Assembly (NCBI GenBank): GCA_017458005.1
Contig: JAFTGH010000051.1
Span: 1 to 47,962 of the forward strand
Length of the DNA: 47,962 nt
Direction of reading: 5' to 3'
Source: Prevotella sp.
Lineage (GTDB): Bacteria > Bacteroidota > Bacteroidia > Bacteroidales > Bacteroidaceae
Shown: piece after piece, positions 1 to 7,168 of the stretch
How the letters are laid out: each line of letters starts with the position of its first letter
How positions within the stretch are numbered: position 1 is the stretch's first letter
The notes under the pieces: generated by a model
Seen by the model: the letters and a program-made list of their open reading frames with translations, nothing else
Databases searched by the model: none
Told to the model about the DNA's origin: nothing
Translations under genes and position numbers: made by a program

Positions 1-627
1 AAGGAGATGGCGCTGACCAACAACCTGCTGGTCAACCTCGACGAGTTGGAGGCGATCCGTCCCAGCCAGCATGCCAGTCTGAAGCAGACATTATCTAAAT
101 CGAAGGTGAACGGTCGTCCTATCTACGGCTGCTCGCAGGAGGACCGTCCGAGGTTCGCCTCCTTCGTAGCGACTACAAACAATCCCCATCCCCTGACGGA
201 CGCCACGGGTAGCAGGCGATATATCTGTCTGACGATTCCCAAGGGGCAATTTATCGACAACGAGGGTGAGATCGACTATGAGCAACTCTATGCGCAGGTG
301 CTCCATGAGATCAGGGAGTTGAGGGTTCCCCACTGGTTCAACAATGCAGAAGTGGTTCGTATCCAAGAACTTAACCTCAACTACAGGGAACAGAAAGATA
401 TGGCTGAGATTGTCAATATCTGCTTCAGGAAACCAGAGGAGGGTGAGAAGGTGAAGACCATCAACGGTACTCAGATGCTGGAGGTCATCCAGCAGGAATA
501 CCCTTCTATTAAGATGGATCGCAGCACCAGGATTCACTTAGGTCTAGCCCTGAAGGAACTGGGTTATGAGCATGTGGAGCATAGCAATGTACGCTACTAC
601 AGGGCTGTACTGCGAAAGAGCGCATAG
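1..627 (+). CDS. VapE-family primase-helicase protein, C-terminal part (5' truncated by window edge)
   Basis: The frame is open from base 1 (Lys-Glu-Met before the first ATG at 7), so the true start lies upstream and only the last 208 codons are present. The segment with ATTNNPHPL followed by GSRRY (about residues 55-75) matches the sensor region of VapE-type P-loop proteins, in which a conserved Asn and Arg follow the ATPase core. The last 80 residues look like the DUF3874 tail common in Bacteroides and Prevotella versions. VapE proteins are found in prophages, satellites and genomic islands, where they act in replication of the element. The Walker A and B motifs would be left of the window and cannot be checked. 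The gene ends the leftmost visible module of the island and is followed 20 bp later by a perfect palindrome and a 65-bp repeat. Confidence 0.8.
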   Translation, partial: KEMALTNNLLVNLDELEAIRPSQHASLKQTLSKSKVNGRPIYGCSQEDRPRFASFVATTNNPHPLTDATGSRRYICLTIPKGQFIDNEGEIDYEQLYAQVLHEIRELRVPHWFNNAEVVRIQELNLNYREQKDMAEIVNICFRKPEEGEKVKTINGTQMLEVIQQEYPSIKMDRSTRIHLGLALKELGYEHVEHSNVRYYRAVLRKSA

Positions 628-647
628 GGAAAATGAAAAACGGTAAT

Positions 648-681
648 AGCACGGTAATAGTTTCGAAACTATTACCGTGCT
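648..681. repeat. 34-bp perfect palindrome after the vapE-like gene
   Basis: The arms AGCACGGTAATAGTTT and its exact complement meet at a central CG, giving a fully symmetric 34-bp site. Its last base overlaps the start of the 65-bp repeat. The word CGGTAATAG also occurs just upstream (641) and again inside the 65-bp repeat (718). No T-run follows, so it is not a classical intrinsic terminator. It could be a cruciform or a recombination or protein-binding site. Confidence 0.75.
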
Positions 682-745
682 TTGCGCCCTTTATTTATCG
701 GGGTTTGCCCCACCTGACGGTAATAGGTTAATAGTTTTTGTGAAA
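681..745 (+). repeat. 65-bp island repeat, family 1, copy 1
   Basis: This copy starts TTTGCGCCCTTTATTTATCG and contains CCCACCTGACGG and TTAATAGTTTTTGTGAAA. It matches the copy at 3817-3881 at 64 of 65 positions and the copy at 2357-2421 at about four-fifths of positions, all in the same orientation. It follows the 3' end of the vapE-like gene. The same words sit downstream of three unrelated modules, which points to a module boundary element rather than a gene part. Confidence 0.85.
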
Positions 746-1027
746 TTTGGATGTTTGTGTTCTCAAATTTTATTCGTACTTTTGAAGCAAGTTCTTTCCA
801 TACTTGGAATTGTTATTTTCTGGTGCAAAGTTACAAAAATGCACGATTGCGCCAAACAATAACTCTATAAGTTGGCGCAATCTTGCCAAAAAGTTGAGAT
901 TGCGCCAACTTATGCAAAAGATAATAAGAGAAAAATAACGTATATGTCTACTTTTGTACCTGTGGATAACGAATGGAGATAAGAAAGTGAGTAGATTGAG
1001 GCTCTAAATACAAAAAAGTAGCCAAAA
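746..1027. other. Intergenic stretch with orphan promoter-like motifs and no credible gene
   Basis: Between the first repeat and the ATPase operator there is no plausible coding region. The stretch is AT-rich. It carries a promoter-like pair on the + strand (TTTG 754-757 and TACTTTTG 777-784, spacing 19), a -7-like TAACTTTG on the - strand (826-833), and a further TACTTTTG at 949-956. A perfect 17-bp inverted repeat lies at 867-913. It may be the remains of a module whose gene was lost, which is inference. Confidence 0.5.
867..913. repeat. Perfect 17-bp inverted repeat with 13-base loop
   Basis: The left arm ATAAGTTGGCGCAATCT (867-883) and the right arm AGATTGCGCCAACTTAT (897-913) are exact complements around a 13-base loop. 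A third copy of GATTGCGCCAA lies at 845-855. The arm and loop sizes resemble those of the operator-like repeat at 1028-1080, although the sequences differ. No T-run follows either side, so a binding site or RNA hairpin is likelier than a terminator. Confidence 0.8.
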
Positions 1028-1080
1028 TTTATAGTTGAAACTGCAAAAAGTGACGAAAAATTTGCAGTTTCAACTATAAA
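1028..1080. promoter_or_regulatory. Perfect 20-bp inverted repeat over the ATPase promoter (putative operator)
   Basis: The left arm 1028-1047 and right arm 1061-1080 (core GTTGAAACTGC) are exact complements with a 13-base spacer. The right arm begins with the TTTG that serves as the -33 element and ends four bases before the -7 element at 1085. A protein bound here would cover the core promoter, so repression, possibly autoregulation, is the natural reading. Confidence 0.7.
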
Positions 1081-1092
1081 ACTGTACCTTTG
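1061..1092 (+). promoter_or_regulatory. Promoter of the AAA_14/DUF4143 ATPase gene
   Basis: TTTG at 1061-1064 and TACCTTTG at 1085-1092 are separated by 20 bp and match the Bacteroidetes -33/-7 consensus. The expected transcript start is near 1097, about 20 bases before the ATG at 1117. Confidence 0.75.
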
Positions 1093-1116
1093 TGGCATCA
1101 TATAAATGTAGTGGCT

Positions 1117-2322
1117 ATGGAAACGATAGAAATTCAACCCCTTTACGATAACTATCATCGTAAGATAGCAAAAGTTGATTTGCGCTTTAAACGCTATCTC
1201 TATTCCCAAATAAATTGGAAAGCACGTATCATAGGTATTAAAGGGGCACGGGGTGTAGGAAAAACAACGATGCTGCTCCAACATATTCTTGATAATTTCG
1301 AGGATATTGACAAAACATTATATGCCTCACTTGATGATTTGTGGTTTTCAACTCACTCGCTAATGGACTTAATAGATTGGGCATACCAACATGACATTAT
1401 GCGGCTGTATCTGGACGAGGTTCATCGCTATGAGCAATGGGCAGAGTGCCTGAAAAATATCTATGACAACTATCCAGATATGAGCATCGTATATACCAGT
1501 AGTTCTTTGCTTATCATGGATAATGCGAACGTTGACTTGTCACGACGGCAGACTACATACACCCTCTATGGTATGTCGTTCCGAGAGTTCTTGGAATATG
1601 AAGGAATCTTTCATGTAGACCCTATTTATCTCGAAGACCTTTTGGAGAATCACGTAAAGTATGCTATGCGGATACAAAAGGAGATGAAGGTGATGCCATT
1701 GTTTGAAGCCTATCTTAGACACGGGTATTATCCGTTCTATCGTGAGGATATCGAAGACTTCCCCATTCGTTTACGCGCAACAGTGTCTGTTGTTATAGAG
1801 AACGATTTACCTGCGGTTGAGAAAATCTCGTTCGAGACGATTCAGAAGGTTAAAAGACTCTTGATGATTATCAGTGAACGCGTACCTTTTGAGCCCAATA
1901 TGTCTGAACTATGGAAACAACTCTCTACCAATAATGAGTTAGGACTCCGCATGCTCTATGCACTTGACAAGGCGCATGTTCTTAGTCTGTTGATGTCGAG
2001 GGCAAAAAACTATAAAACGCTTTATAAGCCAGATAAGATATTCTTGGGCAATTCCAATCTGATGCACGTGCTTTGTCCTCAGGTCGATAAAGGTAATGAA
2101 CGTGAGACTTTCTTCCTTAGTCAATTGGCAGTGCAGAACGAAGTGAGATATCCCCAACGAGGAGACTTCCTTATCAACGACAAGTATCTGTTTGAGGTTG
2201 GAGGAAAGAGTAAGACGTTCGACCAGATTAAAGACATTCCAAATAGTTATCTTGCTGTGGACGATACGGAAACGGGACATAAGAATAGAATCCCACTTTG
2301 GATGTTCGGATTGCTCTATTAG
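1117..2322 (+). CDS. AAA_14 ATPase with C-terminal DUF4143 (nuclease-like) domain
   Basis: This is a 401-residue ATPase. Walker A is GARGVGKTT (43-51) and Walker B is LYLDEVH (97-103). The C-terminal part has the DUF4143 signature: DFLINDKYLFEVGGKSK near residues 350-370, a PD-(D/E)xK-like core. Bacteroidetes genomes usually carry many such genes. Their role is unproven, and links to mobile islands and DNA transactions have been proposed. ATG 1117 was chosen because the -7 element ends at 1092, which rules out the TTG at 1090. The gene stands alone between repeat copies 1 and 2. Its promoter is embedded in a perfect inverted repeat, so expression is probably tightly controlled. Confidence 0.85.
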   Translation: METIEIQPLYDNYHRKIAKVDLRFKRYLYSQINWKARIIGIKGARGVGKTTMLLQHILDNFEDIDKTLYASLDDLWFSTHSLMDLIDWAYQHDIMRLYLDEVHRYEQWAECLKNIYDNYPDMSIVYTSSSLLIMDNANVDLSRRQTTYTLYGMSFREFLEYEGIFHVDPIYLEDLLENHVKYAMRIQKEMKVMPLFEAYLRHGYYPFYREDIEDFPIRLRATVSVVIENDLPAVEKISFETIQKVKRLLMIISERVPFEPNMSELWKQLSTNNELGLRMLYALDKAHVLSLLMSRAKNYKTLYKPDKIFLGNSNLMHVLCPQVDKGNERETFFLSQLAVQNEVRYPQRGDFLINDKYLFEVGGKSKTFDQIKDIPNSYLAVDDTETGHKNRIPLWMFGLLY

Positions 2323-2356
2323 TCTTGTACCGTTTCGTAAGATAGGCTATTTTGCC

Positions 2357-2421
2357 TTGCGCCCTTTATTTATAGGCATTTGACCCACCTGACGGGGGTA
2401 GGGGAGTAGTTTTTACGAAAA
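2357..2421 (+). repeat. 65-bp island repeat, family 1, copy 2 (diverged)
   Basis: This copy shares the 5' word TTGCGCCCTTTATTTAT, the core CCCACCTGACGG and the 3' word TAGTTTTTNNGAAA with copies 1 and 3, with about 12 substitutions over 64 bases. It begins 35 bp after the stop codon of the AAA_14 ATPase gene, so it marks the 3' side of that module. The rest of the gap to the next gene (2422-2554) shows nothing further that I can support. Confidence 0.75.
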
Positions 2422-2554
2422 ATCTTATTTTGATTTCTTCGATTCGCGGGACGAGTTGGTATGTTTGGACTCTGATTTAACAAAAAGGGTGAGATAGTGA
2501 AGTGAGAACAATTTATAAAAAAACATAAATATCTGTCTTTTATTGTTCTTTAAG

Positions 2555-2585
2555 TTGCGAGTTTTATCCAAATTATGTATTTTTG
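2555..2585 (+). promoter_or_regulatory. Promoter of the second ATPase gene
   Basis: TTG at 2555-2557 and TATTTTTG at 2578-2585 have 20-bp spacing. A second TTTTTGCAT word follows at 2594-2602 and could be a weaker alternative -7 element. Transcription would begin near 2590, which places the first possible ATG (2583) inside the promoter and supports the start at 2625. Confidence 0.65.
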
Positions 2586-2624
2586 CATTATGCATTTTTG
2601 CATATAGCAAATAAAGTATTGGAT

Positions 2625-3752
2625 ATGAAGCCATTAAGTAACCCTTTTGTGATAGGAAAATATGTGGATAAGGATTATTTCTGTGACAGAATAAAGGAAT
2701 CTGAGTTACTTGTCCATCATATTGTGAATGGTCGTAATGTAACCATTATGTCAGAACGCCGTTTGGGCAAGACTGGTCTGATAGAACATGTCTTTGCCAA
2801 TAGTTTGCCAGATGACTATGAGACGTTCTTAATAGATATCTACACTTGCAAGAACCTACGCGAGATGGTTTATTTGTTAGCCAATGAGGTCTTTAAGAAA
2901 ATATCAAAGAAGCAGCCTTTGTTGGAGCGATTGTTAAGCATTGTGCGTTCCTTGAAGACAACGGTGTCGTATAATACGGTAACAGGTCAACCAGAACTGG
3001 GTGTCGGTCTTGGAGAAATCCACCAGCCCGAAATCACGCTCGAAGAAATACTGAGTTATTTGGAGATGTCTGACAAGGTCTGCGTTGTGGCGATAGACGA
3101 GTTTCAGAAAATTGCCAGTTTTGAAGAAGACAACGTGGAAGCATTGTTGCGTACGAAGATTCAGCATTTGAAGAAAACCCAGTTTGTTTTCGCAGGTAGT
3201 GAACGACACCTGTTGGAAGGTATCTTCAGTAACCCGTCCCGCCCGTTTTACAATAGTGTGGTGTTCATGCAACTGCTATCCATTGACAAGAGTGCGTACA
3301 CATCTTTTTGTCAGCGTCTGTTCTCAATCTATGACAAGACCATCTCAGAGACATTGATATCCCGCTTGTATGATTGCTTCCAAGGTGTCACTTGGTATCT
3401 GCAATTGTCTATGAACGAAGCATTCACAATGGCTGAGCGTGGTGGCTATGTTGGCGATGATGCTTACGAACAGATTCTTAACCACATGGTAGATTCCAAA
3501 CGTTTCACCTTCGAGGACCGCTATGCTTCGTTAACGGAGAAACAGAAGACAGTTTTACAGGCTGTTGCTACCGAGTATCCCAAGGCGCTGACACTGACAA
3601 GTCAGGACTTTATTACAAAATATAACCTAAAGACAGCCAGTAGCGTGCAGACAGCAGTCAAAGGATTGATGGAAAAGGGAATCCTCAACGACAATCACGG
3701 AACGAAGCACCCTACAGACTTGCTGTTTATGTTGTGGCTGAAAAAATACTGA
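2625..3752 (+). CDS. AAA ATPase of the archaeal-type (ATPase_2-like) family
   Basis: The protein has 375 residues counted from ATG 2625; an upstream in-frame ATG at 2583 falls within the promoter. It opens with NPF and YFCDR (residues 6-22), a hallmark also present in the paralogue at 5541. Walker A is SERRLGKTG (43-51), Walker B is VVAIDEFQ, and a sensor-like segment FAGSERHLL follows. The last 90 residues look like a winged helix (TEKQKTVLQAVA). The family is abundant in Bacteroidetes and archaea, and its cellular role is not established. The gene sits alone between repeat copies 2 and 3. Confidence 0.8.
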   Translation: MKPLSNPFVIGKYVDKDYFCDRIKESELLVHHIVNGRNVTIMSERRLGKTGLIEHVFANSLPDDYETFLIDIYTCKNLREMVYLLANEVFKKISKKQPLLERLLSIVRSLKTTVSYNTVTGQPELGVGLGEIHQPEITLEEILSYLEMSDKVCVVAIDEFQKIASFEEDNVEALLRTKIQHLKKTQFVFAGSERHLLEGIFSNPSRPFYNSVVFMQLLSIDKSAYTSFCQRLFSIYDKTISETLISRLYDCFQGVTWYLQLSMNEAFTMAERGGYVGDDAYEQILNHMVDSKRFTFEDRYASLTEKQKTVLQAVATEYPKALTLTSQDFITKYNLKTASSVQTAVKGLMEKGILNDNHGTKHPTDLLFMLWLKKY

Positions 3753-3816
3753 TACATAGAGTCCGAAAAATTGTAATTAGGATTTGACATCATGAGACAA
3801 AGATTATAATTTTCTG

Positions 3817-3881
3817 TTTGCGCCCTTTATTTATCGGTGTTTGCCCCACCTGACGGTAATAGGTTAATAGTTTTTGTGAAA
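3817..3881 (+). repeat. 65-bp island repeat, family 1, copy 3
   Basis: It is identical to copy 1 (681-745) except for one base in the CGGGG/CGGTG stretch. It starts 64 bp after the stop codon of the second ATPase gene and lies just upstream of the hipBA promoter. Near-identity with the copy 3.1 kb away, against a diverged copy between them, suggests recent exchange or duplication of module ends. Confidence 0.85.
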
Positions 3882-3909
3882 AACTTATTATTCATTTGTA
3901 TCCTTATTA

Positions 3910-3941
3910 TTTGGTAGTCTGATTAAGTTTTTGTACCTTTG
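3910..3941 (+). promoter_or_regulatory. Promoter of hipBA
   Basis: TTTG at 3910-3913 and TACCTTTG at 3934-3941 are 20 bp apart. The expected transcript start is near 3946, about 30 bases before the ATG of the antitoxin gene. Confidence 0.7.
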
Positions 3942-3975
3942 CAACTGATAAAATATTATTCTTTTCAAAGTGGAT

Positions 3976-4314
3976 ATGGAGGAAACAAACAATATGTTAT
4001 CAGTTCTTGAGAGTTATACGCTCAACAATAGCGAGGATATCGCTAAGGAGATTGCTGACGACTTTCGCAACCGACGTGTGGAGAAGAATCTTACACGTGA
4101 CCAAGTGGCAGAGATGTCAGGGGTGGCAGTGAGCAATATTGTGCGTTTTGAGCAAAAAGGACTGATCTCACTCAAAAACCTCATTGGCATAGCAATTGCC
4201 CTGGGCTACTACTCAGAAATTAGAAATATTTTTACCCAGCCCAAATATTCCACCATGGAGGAACTTACGCAGATTCGCAAGAACCAGAAAAAGAAAAAGG
4301 CACATAGAAAATGA
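3976..4314 (+). CDS. hipB: HipB-like XRE-family antitoxin
   Basis: This is a 112-residue DNA-binding protein with a helix-turn-helix of the XRE/HipB type at residues 35-75 (LTRDQVAEMSGVAVSNIVRFE) and a lysine-rich tail ending KKKKAHRK. It is expected to neutralise the HipA kinase encoded next door and to repress their shared promoter. The start at ATG 3976 is preferred over the GTG at 3970. The stop codon overlaps the start of the kinase gene in ATGA, the usual translational coupling of toxin-antitoxin pairs. Its place in an island between repeat elements fits a stabilising or defence role. Confidence 0.8.
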   Translation: MEETNNMLSVLESYTLNNSEDIAKEIADDFRNRRVEKNLTRDQVAEMSGVAVSNIVRFEQKGLISLKNLIGIAIALGYYSEIRNIFTQPKYSTMEELTQIRKNQKKKKAHRK

Positions 4315-5435
4315 TGAAAATAGAACTTCTCAGCATCAGGTATCACGACCGTCTGGTGGGGCATCTCTCCCTGACTCCAGACAATAAACTATGTGCTTTC
4401 GAATATGACCACGCATGGTTGGTCGACGGCTTTAGCATATCCCCTTTAGAGTTACCCCTGCGTCAGGGGCTGTTTTTGGCAAAAGCCTCTCCTTTCTATG
4501 GGAATTTTGGCGTCTTCGAGGACTGCCTGCCAGATGGCTATGGTCGTTACCTGCTTCATAAACTGTTGCAAAAGGAGGGCATTGACGATTATAGTCTATC
4601 GGCTCTCGATCGTCTGAGTCTTGTTGGCAGTGGAGGCATGGGGGCACTGACCTTCCAGCCAGAAACCGTCATTCAGCAAGGAGAGGAATTAACTGACTTC
4701 GACCTGTTGCAGGCTAAGGCCTTGGAGGTGCTGAAAGAAAAGCAGGACGACGATGCGGGGCTATTGTTGTACAATAGTGGGAATAGTGGTGGTGCAAGAC
4801 CCAAGGCTGTTTTTGCGGACAATGCAGGTCACTGGCTCGTCAAGTTTCGCCATACCTACGATCCTCAAGACATGGGGCTGCAGGAATTCCATTACAACGA
4901 AGTGGCAAGGGCGTGTGGCATTAGTGTTCCAGATTTCAAACTGATAAACGGACACTATTTTGCCTCAAGGCGATTCGATATTGATGTGAGTGGTGACAGA
5001 GTCCATACGGTAACGGCAGGAGGACTGCTTTGTGTGTCGCTTTCCAATCCAGTGCTTGATTATAGTAACTTGCTTGCGTTGACGGGCTACCTCACCCAGG
5101 ATGCCAGGGCTGTCGAGGAAATGTATCGGCGCATGGTCTTCAACTACCTGACAGACAATAAAGATGACCACTGTAAGAATTTCAGTTTTATGGTATTAAA
5201 AGGTGAGAACAATGCATGGGTATGGCATCTTGCGCCAGCATATGACTTGACCTTATGTGCAGAGGGCTACAACGGAGAACATGCCACATCGGTCAATGGT
5301 ACTGGTCGTCCTACCATGAAAGATTTCATTGCTGTAGGCACCAAAATCAAAATGAAAGAACAGCGATGCAGGGAAATCATTGACGAGGTTTACAGTAGAT
5401 GTGGCGACCTGATGCGGTACACGATAAACTTATAA
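4311..5435 (+). CDS. hipA: HipA-family serine/threonine kinase toxin
   Basis: This 374-residue HipA-like kinase is shorter than E. coli HipA (440). Residues 1-105 form the N-terminal coupling domain. GNSGGARPKA (about 158-167) is the nucleotide-loop motif. NYLTDNKDDHCKNFSF carries the catalytic Asp and metal-binding Asn of the family, and APAYDL supplies the second metal-binding Asp. In E. coli HipA phosphorylates glutamyl-tRNA synthetase and induces dormancy; the target here is unknown. All key residues are present, so it should be active. The last codons and stop lie inside a short repeat (5426-5447) shared with two other module ends, which suggests a recombination point at the 3' end of the gene. 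Confidence 0.85.
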   Translation: MMKIELLSIRYHDRLVGHLSLTPDNKLCAFEYDHAWLVDGFSISPLELPLRQGLFLAKASPFYGNFGVFEDCLPDGYGRYLLHKLLQKEGIDDYSLSALDRLSLVGSGGMGALTFQPETVIQQGEELTDFDLLQAKALEVLKEKQDDDAGLLLYNSGNSGGARPKAVFADNAGHWLVKFRHTYDPQDMGLQEFHYNEVARACGISVPDFKLINGHYFASRRFDIDVSGDRVHTVTAGGLLCVSLSNPVLDYSNLLALTGYLTQDARAVEEMYRRMVFNYLTDNKDDHCKNFSFMVLKGENNAWVWHLAPAYDLTLCAEGYNGEHATSVNGTGRPTMKDFIAVGTKIKMKEQRCREIIDEVYSRCGDLMRYTINL

Positions 5436-5447
5436 AAAAGCGGAAAA
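5426..5447 (+). repeat. Module-end repeat, family 2, copy A
   Basis: AAACTTATAAA followed by AGCGGAAAA overlaps the last codons and stop of hipA. Related copies lie at 6684 and 7092. All three are at or just after gene 3' ends in the same orientation. This copy lacks the AGTCCCGAT tail of the other two. Confidence 0.55.
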
Positions 5448-5489
5448 TCTGACAGTTCCCACATTTAATATAGATTTTCTATTATAGAA

Positions 5490-5521
5490 TTTGTATAATT
5501 GGAAAATATTGTCTATATTTG
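5490..5521 (+). promoter_or_regulatory. Promoter of the third ATPase gene
   Basis: TTTG at 5490-5493 and TATATTTG at 5514-5521 have 20-bp spacing. The transcript would start near 5526, about 15 bases before the ATG. Confidence 0.7.
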
Positions 5522-5540
5522 CACTCAAAATTACAAGATG

Positions 5541-6677
5541 ATGGATAATCCGTTTTATATCACTGGTATCATACCCGAATCCTACTTCTGCGACAGGGAG
5601 AAAGAAACGGCATGGATGGTGCGCACGCTGGAAAATAAAGCACACATCCTGCTGACATCACCACGAAGAATGGGTAAAACACAATTAGTTCGACATTTGT
5701 TTGAGCAGCCGTCCATCAAAGACTGCTACTATACTTTTTATACGGATATTTATCCCACCACTAGCCTACATGAACTGGTATTGTTCCTCAGCAAGGAGAT
5801 ATACTCAGTACTCGTGCCCAAAGGAAAAACCGTGCTCAACAAATTTTTAGCGGCTCTACACTCACTGGCAGGAAGTTTCGGTTATGATCCTGTTTCGAAC
5901 ACACCCACATTCAATATCAAATTGGGCGACATCCACACCCCCGAGTTGACATTAGAAGAGATATTCCGCTATCTGGAGCAGGCTGACAAACCCTGTATCT
6001 TCGCCATTGACGAATTCCAGCAGATAGTCAACTATCCGGAAAAGAACGTGGAGGCTTTGCTCCGCACATTTATCCAAAAGATGAACAACTGCTTGTTTAT
6101 CTATGCAGGAAGTAATCGTCACATCTTGGAGAATATGTTCAACTCTGCAGCACAGCCATTCTACAACAGTGCCGAGCAGATATACCTGGATAGCATCAAT
6201 AAGGATGTTTATACGGATTTTGTGGAGGAGCAATTCGCAAAAGCCTCTCGAAGGATTACCCCCAAAGCGGCATCCTTTGCATATGATCTTTTCGAAGGAC
6301 ACACCTATTATGTCCATAACGTACTCCATCACACTTTCGCAAACGTAGATACTGATAAGATAGTAGAAGTAGCAGACATAGATAAGGTGCTGATTGGTAT
6401 TCTAGAAGAGAAAGGACGCTCTTTCGCTTCTGTTATGAACCAGTTGAACTACCAGCAGAAAGAAACGCTGATTGCTATTGCCAAAGAAGGTAAAGCATGT
6501 GGAATTACTTCTGTAGCCTTTGTGAAGAAGCATGCGCTCAAATCGCCCAGTTCTGTACAATATGCCATCAGTGCTTTGTTAGACAGGCAACTCCTGACCT
6601 ACCAGAACCAAGGACGGACAAAGGTATTCTGCCTTTCCGACCGATTTATGGAAATGTGGATTCGCAGGACGTATTGA
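5541..6677 (+). CDS. AAA ATPase of the archaeal-type family, paralogue of the 2625 gene
   Basis: The protein has 378 residues (379 if ATG 5538 is used). Its layout is the same as the protein at 2625-3752: NPF and YFCDR near the N-terminus, Walker A TSPRRMGKT, Walker B IFAIDEFQQI, YAGSNRHIL as sensor segment and a C-terminal winged helix (NYQQKETLIAIAKEG). The match is clear over the whole length but far from identical, so these are old paralogues and not a recent tandem copy. The promoter at 5490-5521 excludes the upstream TTG start. Its function is not known. Each paralogue stands alone with its own promoter and a different repeat family at its 3' side. Confidence 0.8.
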   Translation: MDNPFYITGIIPESYFCDREKETAWMVRTLENKAHILLTSPRRMGKTQLVRHLFEQPSIKDCYYTFYTDIYPTTSLHELVLFLSKEIYSVLVPKGKTVLNKFLAALHSLAGSFGYDPVSNTPTFNIKLGDIHTPELTLEEIFRYLEQADKPCIFAIDEFQQIVNYPEKNVEALLRTFIQKMNNCLFIYAGSNRHILENMFNSAAQPFYNSAEQIYLDSINKDVYTDFVEEQFAKASRRITPKAASFAYDLFEGHTYYVHNVLHHTFANVDTDKIVEVADIDKVLIGILEEKGRSFASVMNQLNYQQKETLIAIAKEGKACGITSVAFVKKHALKSPSSVQYAISALLDRQLLTYQNQGRTKVFCLSDRFMEMWIRRTY

Positions 6678-6683
6678 GTTTCT

Positions 6684-6713
6684 AAACTTATAAACAAGCG
6701 GAAAAAGTCCCGA
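6684..6713 (+). repeat. Module-end repeat, family 2, copy B
   Basis: AAACTTATAAACAAGCGG and GGAAAAAGTCCCGAT begin six bases after the stop codon of the third ATPase gene. CGGAAAAAGTCCCGAT is identical in copy C (7092-7122). Confidence 0.65.
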
Positions 6714-6718
6714 TTTTC

Positions 6719-6749
6719 TTGTTGGTTTGTAAAAAGATTCTTATCTTTG
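6719..6749 (+). promoter_or_regulatory. Promoter of the small secreted protein gene
   Basis: TTG at 6719-6721 and TATCTTTG at 6742-6749 are 20 bp apart. The ATG at 6769 is about 15 bases past the expected transcript start. Confidence 0.6.
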
Positions 6750-6768
6750 CGAAAGATAACCAATAACA

Positions 6769-7014
6769 ATGAATGCGATTATGATACGAATAGTCTGTTT
6801 GATGGCATGCCTGATGCTGTCTGTCTCTATGTCGGCGCAGACTCAGCAGGGATATGTGAAATATTATGAGAAAGCGCTTCTGATATTAAGTAAAGTTTAT
6901 GATGATATGGATTATCCCGTTATCGTCGATGTCATGAAATCAATTATAAGTGTTAAATCAGAAATGGAGGAAAACGAACAATCCAAGAAGGCTGCTATAT
7001 CAGAAAGGAACTAA
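6769..7014 (+). CDS. Small secreted protein of unknown function
   Basis: This 81-residue protein has a clear signal peptide: basic start, hydrophobic stretch IVCLMACLMLSVSM and a likely cleavage site after SMSA before QTQQG. The mature part is about 55 residues, mostly charged and helical (KYYEKALLILSKVY, later SEMEENEQSKKA). I recognise no family. It has its own promoter. The next 300 bp hold repeat copy C and the promoter of the RyR locus. A second ATG at 6781 is possible. The protein might be a remnant of a longer gene, since the downstream sequence to 7080 has no continuing frame. Confidence 0.55.
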   Translation: MNAIMIRIVCLMACLMLSVSMSAQTQQGYVKYYEKALLILSKVYDDMDYPVIVDVMKSIISVKSEMEENEQSKKAAISERN

Positions 7015-7091
7015 CTGATCTCAAATCATTCTCAAAGACTTTGCATTTATCAGTTACAACTCCAAGGACACTGAGTGAGGCAAGAAGATAT

Positions 7092-7122
7092 AACTTATAA
7101 ACATTTTCGGAAAAAGTCCCGA
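7092..7122 (+). repeat. Module-end repeat, family 2, copy C
   Basis: AACTTATAAACATT followed by CGGAAAAAGTCCCGAT, of which the last 16 bases are identical to copy B. It lies 77 bp after the small secreted protein gene and directly before the promoter of the RyR locus, so it marks the left edge of that locus. Confidence 0.65.
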
Positions 7123-7168
7123 TAGTGGTATTCCTAAAAACCTTTTTCGTTCAAAAAAATCAAATAAA

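Noticed and set aside
648-681. Palindrome after the vapE-like gene as an intrinsic terminator
   Set aside because: The stem is perfect but no T-run follows on either strand, and the sequence goes directly into a repeat shared with other modules.
677-862. Small open frame covering the 65-bp repeat as a gene
   Set aside because: The frame is not kept in the other two repeat copies, and the translated product has no sensible features.
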